NCBI GenBank assembly: GCA_949357655.1
Contig: CASHTG010000020.1
Span: 1,116,001 to 1,180,000, forward strand
Reading direction: 5' to 3'
Origin: Parascedosporium putredinis
Taxonomy: Eukaryota; Ascomycota; Sordariomycetes; Microascales; Microascaceae
Length of the DNA stretch: 64,000 nucleotides
Position numbers and translations under genes: made by a program. The notes beneath the pieces are model-generated. The model saw nothing but the letters and a program-made list of their open reading frames with translations, was not told the DNA's origin and made no database searches. The stretch's first letter is position 1. Every line of letters begins with the position of its first letter. Below are positions 23,164 through 34,440 of the stretch, piece after piece.

Positions 23164-23646
23164 TGTTAGCAAAACTCGGCATTTGCAAAAATATGCTTGA
23201 ATAAAATCATGGTAAAAGTTTCAAGGTCAGACAGGTATACTGGCAAGTAACAGGTCCTTGCGCGAACAAGGTCCCGAACAGACTAGATTTCTTCAAGGTC
23301 GAATCAGATGGGAAAAGAAGAACTTTCATTAATGTCATCAGAAAGAAAGGGGCAATCGCTCAGCACCCAGAGACCCGACTTGGTGCTCTCTCTTTCGAGA
23401 GAGAAGACAAGCACAAGTGGGCTCTGCCCTGGCCGCAACATATTCGTCAAGAAGAAGAGCAATCAGAGAGCGTAAGCTTACCTTGAGTGAGGAAGAGAGG
23501 ACAAGTCAATGCCTTCGAATCAAAAATCAAGAATCGAGGTTGACCAAGACGTTTTCAGTCTGAGAGATGAAGAAGAAGTCAAGAGGAGGAGAAGCAAAGA
23601 ACTGCGAGCCTCGAGCTCTTTATACTCCAAAAGTCGTTGACTAGCA
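23164..23646 (-). mobile_element. Possible Copia-type long terminal repeat (solo or truncated)
   Basis: On the minus strand the segment starts TGCTAG (23646) and ends CTAACA (23164), giving TG...CA ends with near-matching inverted termini. A TATAAAG box lies at 23618-23624, soon after the 5' end, as in short-U3 Copia LTRs. A primer-binding-site-like motif follows the 3' end. No gag or pol frame follows on the internal side and no second copy is present in the window, so it would be a solo or truncated element. The boundary at 23646 is the weaker of the two. Confidence 0.33.
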
Positions 23647-24700
23647 ACGCGAGAGTGGACCTGGGAAGAGATGAAAAACTTTTTCTGTTCTTCCCCTGGT
23701 TTTTTCTGCTGTGCTTGGTGCCACCAGGAGAAAAAAATCTAAACTTTTATGAAAAGAAATCCTTGGTCCAGTTTAACCAGAGGTCTGCCGAAAAGTGGGG
23801 ATCTCCATAATGGAAAATTCTCGGCCCAGGATGTTGATCACGTGGATTGTTTGAAAGTACTGGACCGTCTGGAGTGACTGGCAAACTGGGTGGGCACAAA
23901 GTTTCAATTCGCACTTGTCCCCTGGCTTGTTGAGCCACCCAGGGTCCTCGTGTGCTGGTCCACTCCAGTTTTTGAGGTGCAGCTATGATACGGACGATGC
24001 AATACCTGCGACGTGAATGATCGACAGGCCACGGGGTAAGCTACTAGTTTCCGGGAATCGGGGAAAACCGACAGGGAGAAGAATAGACTCAACTAGAGAG
24101 GAAAAAAGATATACGCGAACAATCGAAATTCTCTCACTATACAATCTCTCAAGGGCGATGAGTCGAAACGGCGGAGGAGGAGCGTGGGGCGGGCGCGATT
24201 AGCAAAGTAGACAAATAAATTCGTCGAGCTGAACCACAGAGGACCTAGCCATGTACCGCGCAAATTGATAACGAATATCGATTCTAATAGAGGAAGTCTA
24301 GCAGAAGGCTTTTCCAAAAACGGGACCTCACGTTCTTTTAACCGATATGGAATAAGTCTTAGTAAGTTACTCGCTGTGGTAGGCCTCGCCTGGTCGCACT
24401 GGGGCGTTTTCATTGGGCCAGCCACCCGCGTCAAAATCGTTGTATGCAGTATACCACGGCCTGGCGCCCCGTGGCCCCCTCTTTGAGCGCGACCTTGTCC
24501 CCGTCCCACTCCCTGCTCCAAGGGGACAACTGAGTATTTGAGAAGCGATTGCTGCGAAAACAATTGAGTTGCTGTGCTTCTTCCCCCGCCCTCCCACGCT
24601 CGAAGAGAAAAGGTAGTGTCCAGGGAAACACATCCATTGGATCCATCCTGGATATATTTATCCTTTTGAGAATGCGCCGTCCGTAATCAGCGCCATCTTG

Positions 24701-26695
24701 TCCAGGTATTGAATTATGGAGATGATAATTGTTTGTCGACCTTAGCTGTAGACTACGGGCCCCAACTTCATGGCCCGCTTTTTATCCTTAATGATACTAC
24801 GTTTTGGACCGCCTATCCTTTTACGCTTGTCCTGCCCAAGTCCCTCCTGCGTCTGCGCCGAACCCCAGTCCGCAGTGCCTGAGGAAGCCCCGACCCAACT
24901 TTTGCTTGTGCCATATTTCACGACGCTACTCTCAACCAGACCTCTTCCCCCATTCTTTCCCGCTTCTTACTCTAACCTGCTCGGACGTCCTCTTCCCTTT
25001 TCTAGTGTTCTCAACATATTTCTCGCTTATTAGGGGTTTTCGCCGTGTCTATCGGGCTCGGAGTGTCTCAGCAAACAACTCGTCTTTTGGCCGCTAGGTA
25101 AGCTTTTAGTTCCTTTGGGTCCTCTATCAGGGCGTGTTTTGGTTTCGGGCTGGATCCATTGATGCATCTACGGAGGTGGTTATTTGTCTCATTCATCCCC
25201 CAATGTTGACCCGTTTAGTTGCATGAGGTACCGCAGCCCCATGTACTGAACGTCGTACATGAGGTGGAGCATGTAGAGACATTCAGGGAAAGCCCAAGAC
25301 ACCAGACAGGCACCACTCCACTGCCCATGCCATTCCCCCCTTCCCCAGATCCTAGGCGGTACCTAATCTTGAAGTTCCTCCACTTTCGCACAACGCCCCT
25401 TCCTCCCCCGAAACCGCCCATCCTCCTCAAGTCTTGGACCTCTGCTCTTGCCCGCCACACCCGTCGCGCAGTTCCTTCCTCTTTTCCTCCCAGCCCAGCC
25501 CAGCCCAGCCCAGCCCAGGCCTCCCCTTCCCGCAACGCACCTGCCCCCTTCCAAAGCCCATTTTTTCGCAAATTTTTATTCTTTTGTCCCGCCATTTCTC
25601 TTGCATCCAGATAAACAAGCTTTATGCAACAAAGGAGACGAAGACGCAAAATCTCAGAGCCACGCCCGACTGACTTTCAAAAACTTAATTTCCAGAGACA
25701 GCCACACTCTCCGACATCTCCTCCCGCCAATGCGAAAGCGCTTTTGATAATTCTCTTTTTTATTTTCCCTCTCCCTCTCCCTTTCGATCATTTTCTCCCT
25801 ACGGCTCCATCCGCCCACCAACGAATTTATTGGGCGACCCGAACTGGCCATTTCGTCGCCGACTCCACTCCGCCAACCCCGAAGCCTACCTCGCTCGCTC
25901 CCTCCTCTCCCCCCTGTCTCCTCCGCCAAACCAAACTAGATCCGCGTCGCTCCATCTTCAAACGACAACACCTCGCTTTCTTTCTCGTCTCGGCTTTTTT
26001 CCTCGGTCACTTTTTGTCATTTAGGTTGCTCGCCTTTCTATCGCATTTTTTTGGGGGACCGAAGTCTGCCACATCTTCCTCGGGTGTTGGCCGAACTCTT
26101 TTCGCTTTGACGCCTTCCTTGTCCCGTCCCTGACTTAGCAACGATCAATTCCAACCCGTATCGTGTTGACGACCCATCGCTATCTGCATTGAGGAACAAC
26201 ACATCGTCGTGTTATCCTCGCCGCCCACGCCCATTTTCCCTTATCCACAACCTAGGAGCCGGGAACCGCAGCCCACACACTCCCTTGCAGTGTAAACTTG
26301 CAATCCGACCGATCATCCCCAGTTATCATCAATGTCTTCCACACTGTTCTAGTTAGTGCCGCCAGTGGACTTGATCAACCATCGCCATTCAAAGCCTAGT
26401 AAAGCCTAGTGCCCCCAACCAACACTCTTCTCCCCCGTTTCCACCCTTTAAACACATCCATCCAGAATCGCCGTTCGACTTGTGCATCCGACCCTTTCGC
26501 GACGCGTCCGGTCCTTACCTCGTCACACCACCGCAACACATTCTTTGCTTCCTCCCATCGATATTAGGCCGCCGCGTCGCCTCCTGTGCCCCGTTCAGCG
26601 TATCCTGGTTGAAATCGCATGGTGGTGGTGAAAGACGGACTAGGTAGAGTCGATATCCGCGCAGACGTGGATCGTCGACGAATCAATTTCGGAAG
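24701..26695. other. Long leader and promoter of the Ldb1-type gene
   Basis: About 2 kb, C/T-rich, without a recognisable gene. An AG|GTAAGC site at 25097-25098 could be the donor of a 5' UTR intron. Such long pyrimidine-rich leaders with several short upstream frames are common for fungal regulators, but transcription cannot be shown from sequence. Confidence 0.4.
25489..25518 (+). repeat. CCCAG tandem repeat, about six units
   Basis: Five-base units CCCAG follow one another about six times within a C-rich leader region. It is a short microsatellite with no evident function. Confidence 0.85.
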
Positions 26696-27869
26696 ATGAT
26701 GGCGAGTATGGGACCCGGCTTTGGCCATCCTAATGTCATGCAACAGCATCCAGGCGTACCCGGAGGCCATCCAATGGCGCCTGGGATGCCACACAACGCA
26801 AGTCAACAAGGCGTGCCGGGTGGTGGCATGCCTCCCCAGATGGGCGCGCATATGGCCGTGTCTGGGGCACCCGGCTCCCAAGTTCCCGCTGGCCTCATGG
26901 GTAGCATGCAACCAGGTGGGCCGAACGCACATGCTCTTCAACACTTGAACCCTGGCCAACCACAGATGTTCCCTCAACAGCAGTTGCACCGTACGTCCCC
27001 CTTTCCCTGCTAACCAGGTCCACTGAGCGCCATTCTCAAGCAGACACGTCTCGTGAGAGAAAGCCAACGCTAACCTTTGCCAATATCTCCATGTAGTCAA
27101 TGCCCCCGGAATGCAAGCGCAGCTACAGCAACAGCGATATCTCCACCAACAGGCTCAGGCTAGGCAGGCACTCATGGCACAACAGCTACACGGTAACATG
27201 GGTGCTGTCAACGGCATGCCCATGGGAATCCCCATGCAGCAGCATATGAATGCCGCGCAGATGGCCGCTATGAGGCAAGGCATGAGGCCGGTAAGTAAAC
27301 TAGTGCGGTGTCTCATCCGATCCTCTGTCGTCCTCTTTACTAATGCACAATTTCTCAGGGACAGCACCCGCACGCCGCCCAGCTAATGGCCCAACAAATG
27401 GCCATGCAGCAACATCACCAGGCACAAGCACAGGCTCAGGCTCAGGCTCAGGCCCAAGCCCAGGCCCAGGCCCAAGCCCAAGCCCAGGCTCAGGCGCAGG
27501 CTCAGAACCAGCACCTCGTCCAAGGCAACAACGGCCAGCCGCTCCAGATGACGGCCCAGCAACTACAAAACCTCCAGACGCAGCAAGCGCAGATTGCCGC
27601 TGCTAGCATGCAAGCCCAAGCCTCTGGTCAAGGCCAGCAACACCCTGGCCAGCGTCCTCAACCTCAACCCCAACCCCAGCAGCCTGGACAACAGAACCCT
27701 CAAGCTGGTCAGCCCCCGACCCAAGCCGGCACCCCGCGCCGTCTGCTGGACAGCAGACGCCAGCCCAAACCCCGGGCCCACTCCCACTCCTCAGAACCAG
27801 CCACAACCGCCCCCGAATCAGCAACAACAGCAGCAGCAACAGCAACAACAACAGCAGCAGCAGCAGCAG

Positions 27870-27916
<47 letters not shown>

Positions 27917-27935
27917 GCAGCAACAACAACAACAA

Positions 27936-27972
<37 letters not shown>

Positions 27973-29446
27973 TTCAGCAACAGCAACAACAGCAACAACA
28001 ACAGCAGCAGCAGCAGCAGCAGCCGTCCCAACAGCAACTCCAGAATGTGGCCGCCGCTCAACAAGCGCAAATGCAAGCCTTGGCGACGCATCAAGCGGTT
28101 GCGAACAGCATGGCTCTTCAACAGCGAAGGGCGGAGATGAGGAACCAGTGTTTTCTGAGGCTAATGCAGTTTTCGGAGCACCTTAGCGGCTTTCCTGTGA
28201 GCTTGACCCCAGATTCTTTTGTAGTGTCGCCCCTTTGTTTTCATGCATTCTAATGTTGGTTTCCAGGGTCCAAAGGGCAAGGGTGACTTGTCGTATTGGA
28301 ACGAATTTGTCCACCGATTCTTCTCGCCCAAGGGTGTCTTTAGGCACTGGGTCCACATCAACGAAACGGACCAGGAAACAGACAAGCAGTACGAGATCGG
28401 GTTCCCTGCCTTGGCACGGTACTTCCACACCTACTTCGAGAGCGGTATCAAGTCGATGCAGTTTGTCATGGACAAGGGAACGACGGAGCGGCCGCTTACT
28501 GGTGACAGCTACTGGCTTGAGAACAGCCGATCGAGCTTCGTCTACTGGTTCGAGAGTGGTCTTCATGTAAGCACTACCAATCCCTTCCCGCCTATGGTTT
28601 GGCGATGACCAAATCGAGAATCGCGTGATGCTAACAAGAGCCGTATAGTTGGTTGCCACTGGCACCTTGAGGGTTCAGTTCGACTCGGAACAAAAACTTG
28701 AGCTTTTGAATTCTCCACGACGGGCCATGAAGAATATGTATCGCTCAAGAGTGTTATCAAGGCCGCCACACCGGCCCATCAATGGGTCAAGGACTGGCAG
28801 AAGCTCAACTCGCAGGACATCAAGTCTTCGCCTGAGATGAGCAAGAAGACGAAGCAGAAGCAGCTCAAGTCCCCCAGAACCCTCCGCCGGATGCGCTTGT
28901 TGATCTCCCTCCATCGGCCGTCAACGCAAGCATGGGAATACCTGAGGCAGTTTTCCAGTTCCTCGAACTTGCAGAGGTTATGGGCCAAATGGGACCTCTC
29001 TTTGGATATTGCCACTCTCACCCCGGAGTTGGCGCGTATGCGGCGGTCGACCAGTACGTGTCCCAGATCAACAATGTGGTGGCGGCGCAGAATATGGCGA
29101 CGGGTCCTAGGACGCCGAGCTTCGCCAACATGCAGATGGGGGCCAGCCCTGCCATGGGCAACATCCAGCTACCCGGCGGGTCTCCCCATGTGGTAGGCTC
29201 GCCAATTCCCGGTCACATTCAGGCACCGGGCATGCAGATCCAGCGAAGCCACCAGGGCACGAGCTCGAGCGGCCCCAGCGCCAACACATCGCCGGCCTCG
29301 AATAAGAGGCGGCGGCCTTCTGGGGTGAAGCTGGAGGATGATGGGGAGCACCGACGCCAGGTGCAGGCGGCCAAGCCAACGGCATCCAGGGCAAGAAGAA
29401 TCCTCCAACACCGAGGATGCCTAAGAAGGCCAAGACTGGCAACTAA
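26696..29446 (+). CDS. LIM-domain-binding (Ldb1/PtaB/Mfg1) transcriptional co-regulator
   Basis: A nuclear adaptor of the Ldb1 family. In fungi, PtaB/Mfg1/MoLdb1 acts with the Flo8/SomA regulator in adhesion, morphogenesis and conidiation. Exons are 26696-26990, 27097-27290, 27359-28196, 28267-28566 and 28649-29446. The N-terminus is Gly/Pro/Met/Gln-rich, followed by 14 Ala-Gln repeats and a 67-Gln tract. The conserved Ldb1 domain starts near 28110 with RLMQFSEHLSG and continues through DLSYWNEFVHRFFSPKGVFR, ARYFHTYFESGIKSMQF and FVYWFESGLH. The tail has SPASNKRRRPSGVKLEDDG, probably a nuclear localisation signal, and ends KKAKTGN. Frame changes are needed near 27735, 27770, 28706, 28878 and 29340, four of them at C or G runs. 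With five bases restored the gene is 810 codons and every splice phase fits. Confidence 0.92.
27422..27505 (+). repeat. (Ala-Gln)14 coding repeat
   Basis: Twenty-eight codons alternate Ala and Gln without interruption inside exon 3 of the Ldb1-type gene. Codon use varies (GCA, GCT, GCC, GCG; CAA, CAG), so the repeat is maintained at protein level and is less prone to slippage than a pure one. Confidence 0.95.
27819..28022 (+). repeat. Polyglutamine tract, 51 Gln + Leu + 16 Gln
   Basis: Sixty-eight codons of CAG and CAA encode Gln except one Leu (CTT) at 27972-27974. The mixed CAG/CAA pattern is in frame with the conserved Ldb1 domain downstream. The opposite strand reads as a long Leu run, a shadow. 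Confidence 0.95.
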
Positions 29447-30861
29447 ACAAAGCGCAGCTACAGTACAGTCTTATACCGGAGGCGAATCCTTTTAACTCGC
29501 GTCAATATTATGGGTCATTATCAGCATGATGGTTGGGCGTCAAAGTTTGGGGGATTTGGTTTTAGAAGCTCTTTTGCCTGGTGCTTCTCTTGGTTCTATT
29601 TCTCTTTCAGTTCCCCTCCGATATCCAAAACTTTTTTGATTATTCTTTTTTTCTTCGTTTTGGTGTTGCTGCTGCTTTCTCGTTGGCCTCTGGCTTTGGT
29701 TTTGCTCCTCGCCATGTTTCTTTTTCTCTCCGTTCTCCGTCGTGCTGCTTCTTCACTTCCACTCTACACATGCGAGAACCTCGGGTTTGATTGAAGGGCG
29801 GGCTTGGTGTTGTTACAGGAATGGCGGGCATTGCTTTGTGTTTTTTCTCTCTTTTGTTTTGGACTGCGTATCCCAAGTTCCTGACCGACGAGACGACGCG
29901 CACGTTGTGTTGGGAGAAGAGGCCTCGAACGGTGTCAGTTCCGTCGAGGGTTCTCCGGTCCCGACACCCGCCGTATACTTTCTAGTGCTGTCCTCACTCC
30001 ATGACCTCCAACCTTGCCCCCGAGCAAGGATAGAGGCGAGCCGCAAGACAGCGAGCCGTGCAGGGTTATTTGTTTCTCTCCCTCCCCTTGTCTTTGTATA
30101 TCTCTTTTTCAAGGGAGGGGGGCGAGGAGGCATTTCCTACGACGCACAAGATATCGACGTGGAGTCCAGGATGGATTCCAAGTCACCGGAGTTTGTTCAC
30201 TAGGTGCGAAGAAGAGGGGAACTTCTAATGTTTTTAAAAGAGGAATCAGGAGTTACCATGTATATCAGATGATTATTGACACGTTTTTCTTCACTCTACT
30301 TGGAACTGTGATTGCACCTTTTTCCTTTCTTGCCACCCTCTTGGGTGTCTGGCTCCGTTTATCCATTTTTCTCCCTGTTGGGGCTCTCTCGATGTTTTCT
30401 TTTGTGGCCTATTGAAGCGCAAAGTGGCAGAATATGACTAGGCGGTTGACCAAAAAGGTAAGCAAGAAGGAAGAATGAACCCTGTTCTCGCATAAGCAGC
30501 TGTGATGCTCGGCCTAGGAGGAATGCCCTTTTGGCGAGGGCCGACTGTGACGTCCGTCAAAAGCAAGGAACAATTCGCGGAAAAGAGAGTTGTGAAACTT
30601 GAGGTAATGGATACATGTAGTGGTAGAACAACGATACGTGCTAGGAGGGCCATGTCGAGAAGTCAGAAAAGGGCAAGCAAGAGTTGGGATGTAGCCCGGA
30701 AAGAGTCCATGGCCAAGGGGATTCGAGGAAGCTGGAAGAGGTCAACATGTTGCGCTCGCCCATCAAAGGCTGGGCGATGGCGCGTTCAACACGCGACTCT
30801 GGATGGCTCCACGAACTGGTTGCTCCTCCTATTCTTCATGGTGTCACGAGCCTGCCCTACC

Positions 30862-30882
30862 TTTTTTTTTTTTTTTTTTTTT
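30862..30882 (+). repeat. T21 homopolymer
   Basis: Twenty-one consecutive T. A reverse-transcribed poly(A) tail of a retroelement would look like this, but no element body was recognised beside it. Confidence 0.95.
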
Positions 30883-32227
30883 GGACTGTACTAAGAATGG
30901 GCATCCTTACTTCTTCTAATCTAATGTTGAGTTTTATCTTGAGTTTGGTATGTGGCTAAGGACGCCGGTGATATGTTGTCTCGAAGAGTTGCAAAAACAC
31001 CTGGATGATGTCCATTGCCATAGATGAGGGTGTTGGATAGTGATATGGCGAGGAGGAAGAGGATGTCCCTCCCCGGGGCCCGTGAAGGAAGTCCCGAGTG
31101 ACGAAAGCGAAGGATCTGTCTCCAAGGCCAAGAGCTGTCGGGGGTTCGGTGGTCTCTCGAACGTTGCATTTCAAGGAAGAAAGCCGTAGGTGGCTAGTTG
31201 CGGCTTATGCGCGTCTTGTGTCCAAGCCTAGCATCTCCAAGATGAAAGGTGAAGGGGAGGGCTTCACAACGTACTTGAGATCAGGTGCGTGCGCCGTGGA
31301 AGGGGCCGGGCCGAGGTGTGTGCATATTTGGAGAGGAGCGGCTGATAAGGGGACCATGTGTGGGAGGGGACTATGTGTAGGACTGAATGGGAAGCGGAGT
31401 GTAAGAGAAGGAGAGGAAGAGGACCTGCGGGTGCGTAGGATACATCATGTCGGGACTCTATGCCTTTTGACTAGAAGGCGTTTTGATCATTCTCACTTTA
31501 GATGCTATTTTCGCCATCATGGGATCTCGGGGCAGTCTTCTTTTTGATTATTCTCTTTGTTCCCGGCGGGCCTCGTGGTGGGCCTACATGAAGTAGTGGA
31601 ACGTTGGTGGGTGATTCTCAACTGGCCAAGGCCCCTCTTACCCATCCCTACTTTTGTAAGAGTAATAAAGTCTATATTTCTAGTACAACCTTGAGAAAAC
31701 GAGTGGAGATGATGGTTCTTTCCTCGTCTTTAAGAGGATGGTATGAGGAAGGCTATGCATCCAAGACGGAGAGACGGGGCCAAGGAACAAGAGTGTAGAA
31801 AACTGAGAGAGGTCCGTTTTTGGGATGCGATTCCGACCAGTAAAGACTACAGTCCTCGGAAGAGATCCAAAGACCACTATTTGTACAAGTATGGGTGGAG
31901 GGGAGTGTAAGGCCGTGGTCACAACAAACTGACAGCCTGGCGGATCTCTATGACTGGCGCAACATATTGATCGTTCTACACAAGCTGACCAGGCCAGGAA
32001 TGGATCAAAAGATGAGGCGAAAGCACTGATTCTCGGCGGAAGAACCTGTCTCTTTCTGTTCTCTTCGCCCCGTCGTGGAGAGGGGGAAGCATGCTGCACG
32101 CCTTGGAGGAATTTGTAAAAATAGAATCAAGGTTTGGCCGGTGCTGATAGGGCTGACTTGAGGCAGGCTGGGAATCTGTGGGACTGGCCTGGCTTGACAT
32201 GCTCGAGATGCCATTCGCAGCGCACTC

Positions 32228-32231
<4 letters not shown>

Positions 32232-32289
<58 letters not shown>
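32232..32289 (+). repeat. (TC)29 microsatellite
   Basis: A perfect dinucleotide repeat of 29 units. It produces artificial Ser-Leu and Glu-Arg frames on the two strands. Confidence 0.97.
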
Positions 32290-32291
<2 letters not shown>

Positions 32292-33268
32292 CTCAGTGGA
32301 GCTTTTCAGGACCCTACTCAAGCTATTCATTTCGTCGTTGGGTGCAGAAGATCCAGCCATTGGGAGGACTCTATCTCAGCGTGGGCGTACAAAACTATCC
32401 ATCGCCACATCCAGATGAAAGAAATGCGACCCTAGGAGAAAGAGTAAAAAGATGTCTGTGACGACAGAAATCGCTGGGTCGGCTTTACATTGTCTCTCCT
32501 ATTTCCTTTCCCCTGTTCACCTGTTCACCAATAATACAAGTAGATAGTGATAATATCTCTTTACCCTTTTCGGGGCATGCATCAAGAGAACAAGGCCCCA
32601 GAAAAGTCCGGCCCGTGACCGGCAGGATTTTTCCCTTTGTTCTCTGCCTAAGAACCGAGAAGTTGGGTGGGTTTTCCCCGGAAGGAACGGGGTGGGGCGG
32701 GTGGATACACGCTGAGCTTTTGACAGTTCCATTCAACTAATAAGCCTCTTCAAGCTCGAATCTTTTTCATCAGCTTGCATGAGATCCCTCTCTGCATCGG
32801 TGAGTGCCGAAAACAACAAAAGACGGTCGGTAGAAATGCAAGAATATCTTTCTTCCTCTCGGGAAACACGCTGACGTCAAACCAAGTCGCAATCTCTCAA
32901 GAAACGGCGGTTGCTCGTGTTGCTCGTACACAAGGGAGTCATACGGGCCCCGGGAAAGGCCGGGGAGCACGAGCTGAAAAAGAGTCATTGGTGCTGAGGG
33001 ACACGGCCCAAGCAGATGCGCCTAGTGGATAGTTAGCGGCACGGAAAGAATCGGGGTCCCTGGAAAACTTGGTTTAACCTCAGCGAGCTTATTTAGGTTA
33101 ATATCAACGAGCGATAGAAGCTGAGATCACCGGGGATATCAAATTCTTAAAGGGTCTGGTGTCTTGGACTTAACACTCACTATTTGCTTGAACCCATTAC
33201 CCTTTCGTTTTTTTCTTCTTTCTCGTTTTCACCTCCTACCCATTTCCCCCTCATACACACACAAAAAA

Positions 33269-34440
33269 ATGGCCAACTCCTTACCAACCCTCGTCTTAAT
33301 CCCCGGCGCATGGCACCGCCCCACATGCTACGACAAGATGGCCAAGGTCCTCCGCGAGAAGCACAAGCTCCGCTGCGTCGCCGTCACCTTACCCTCCGCG
33401 TCCGATAACCCAGAAGCCACCTTCAAAGACGACATCGACGCCGCGCGCGAGGCCGTGTCCAGCGAGGTGAGCCAGGGCCGTGACGTCGTCGTCGTCGCCC
33501 ACTCGTACGGCGGCATGGTGGGCAACAGCGTCATCAAGGGGTTCGCGCGGCCCAAGAGCAGCCAACCTAGCAACGACAACGCTGCCGCTGTCACGGACGC
33601 TTCCGAAGGACAAGAGAATAGCCCAACCGCCAAAACGACACCGGGCCACGTCATCGGCATCGTCCTCATCGCCTCAGGCTTCACCCTCACCGGCGTCGCC
33701 TTCATGGACCCCTTTTTCGGCCACCCGCCCCCAGCCTGGCGCGTCAACGCCGCCACCGGCTTCGCCGAGCTCGCCCAGCCCGCGCGCGAGCTCTTCTACC
33801 ACGACGTCGAACCCCGCGAAGAGGCCGACTTTTGGGTCTCCCAGCTGCGCGCCCACAGCCTCAAGTCTCTCTTCGAGGGCGGCGAGCACGCCTACGCCGG
33901 CTGGCTCGACGTGCCCTCGTGGTTCATCGGCACCGTCGACGACCGCGGACCCCCGTCGCCACGCAGCGCATGCAGATCGGCATGGCCCGCGTCCTCGGCG
34001 GCGACGTCGTGCACCGGGAGATGCGCACGAGCCACTCTCCTTTCTTGAGCAGGCCGACCGAGACCGCCGCGCTCGTCGCGGAGGCCGTCGAGGCTTTCTC
34101 CCGTCAGGTTGTCGAGGGTTTGCCGGCTGGCACGGCGGACGGTCAGCCGAGGCCGGTGCGCGAGACGGCCGTGCTGGCGCCCTTGGCTGAGCCGAGGCTC
34201 TGGCAGCCCCTGACGTGGCTCCGGTTCGGGCTGCCCCTTACCTTTGGTCGCTTCGTGGGGAGGTGCATCCTTGTCTCTCGATGGGTGAGGGTTTGTGGGG
34301 CTCTAGATAAGGTGAGTGTTTATACGTTGAGGAGGGAAGGACGAAACAAAAGAAGAAGAGAGAAGAGTGGAGGAGGGGAAGAGAGAGGAGGCCACGTCAA
34401 GGACCGGACCCAGACACTCTTCTTCTTCTTCTTTGCGTAG
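33269..34440 (+). CDS. Alpha/beta hydrolase (Abhydrolase_6 type), C-terminus uncertain
   Basis: A serine-hydrolase-fold protein of unknown substrate. It starts MANSLPTLVLIPGAWHRP at 33269 in a strong A-rich context; the PGAWH segment forms the usual oxyanion region. The nucleophile elbow is AHSYGG with Ser at residue 79. A likely catalytic His is in the TSHSPFLSRP segment. The two parts are in different frames: a missing base in the CCCCC run near 33952 is needed to join VPSWFIGTVDD to VATQRMQIGMARVL. The C-terminus carries hydrophobic WLRFGLPLTFGRF. The frame then runs to TAG 34438-34440 through a low-complexity Arg/Lys tail, which is probably not coding. A stop at 34308-34310 becomes available if one more G is missing near 34297. 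Related proteins are often esterases or accessory enzymes of secondary metabolism, but no cluster is seen here. Confidence 0.8.

Larger units (their letters stand above)
20642..24700. other. 4 kb gene-poor, AT-richer island
   Basis: After the HbrB stop the DNA changes character: from about 21500 to 23700 it is visibly more AT-rich than the gene-bearing parts. It contains the helicase-like fragment and the LTR-like element listed separately. Otherwise only short frames with no family resemblance are present. This is the most likely transposon graveyard in the window. Confidence 0.45.
29447..33268. other. 3.8 kb without a recognisable gene
   Basis: The region holds the 3' end of the Ldb1-type gene and the promoter of the hydrolase. 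All frames are short and lack family motifs. It contains a T21 run and a (TC)29 microsatellite, listed separately. Confidence 0.45.

Noticed and set aside
26564..27100. Minus-strand frame of about 178 codons
   Set aside because: It lies antisense to exons 1 and 2 of the Ldb1-type gene and crosses its splice sites; no motif.
27603..28121. Minus-strand frame with a long Leu run
   Set aside because: It is the complement of the CAG/CAA tract of the Ldb1-type gene; no independent coding signal.
28183..28665. Minus-strand frame of about 160 codons
   Set aside because: It lies opposite the conserved Ldb1 domain exon; a shadow.
32127..32435. Ser-Leu and Glu-Arg repeat proteins on both strands
   Set aside because: Both are translations of the (TC)29 microsatellite.
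33110..33150. CTGAGATCACC resembling part of a TPP riboswitch upstream of the hydrolase
   Set aside because: The other conserved riboswitch elements and pairing arms are absent, and the gene is not a thiamine gene.
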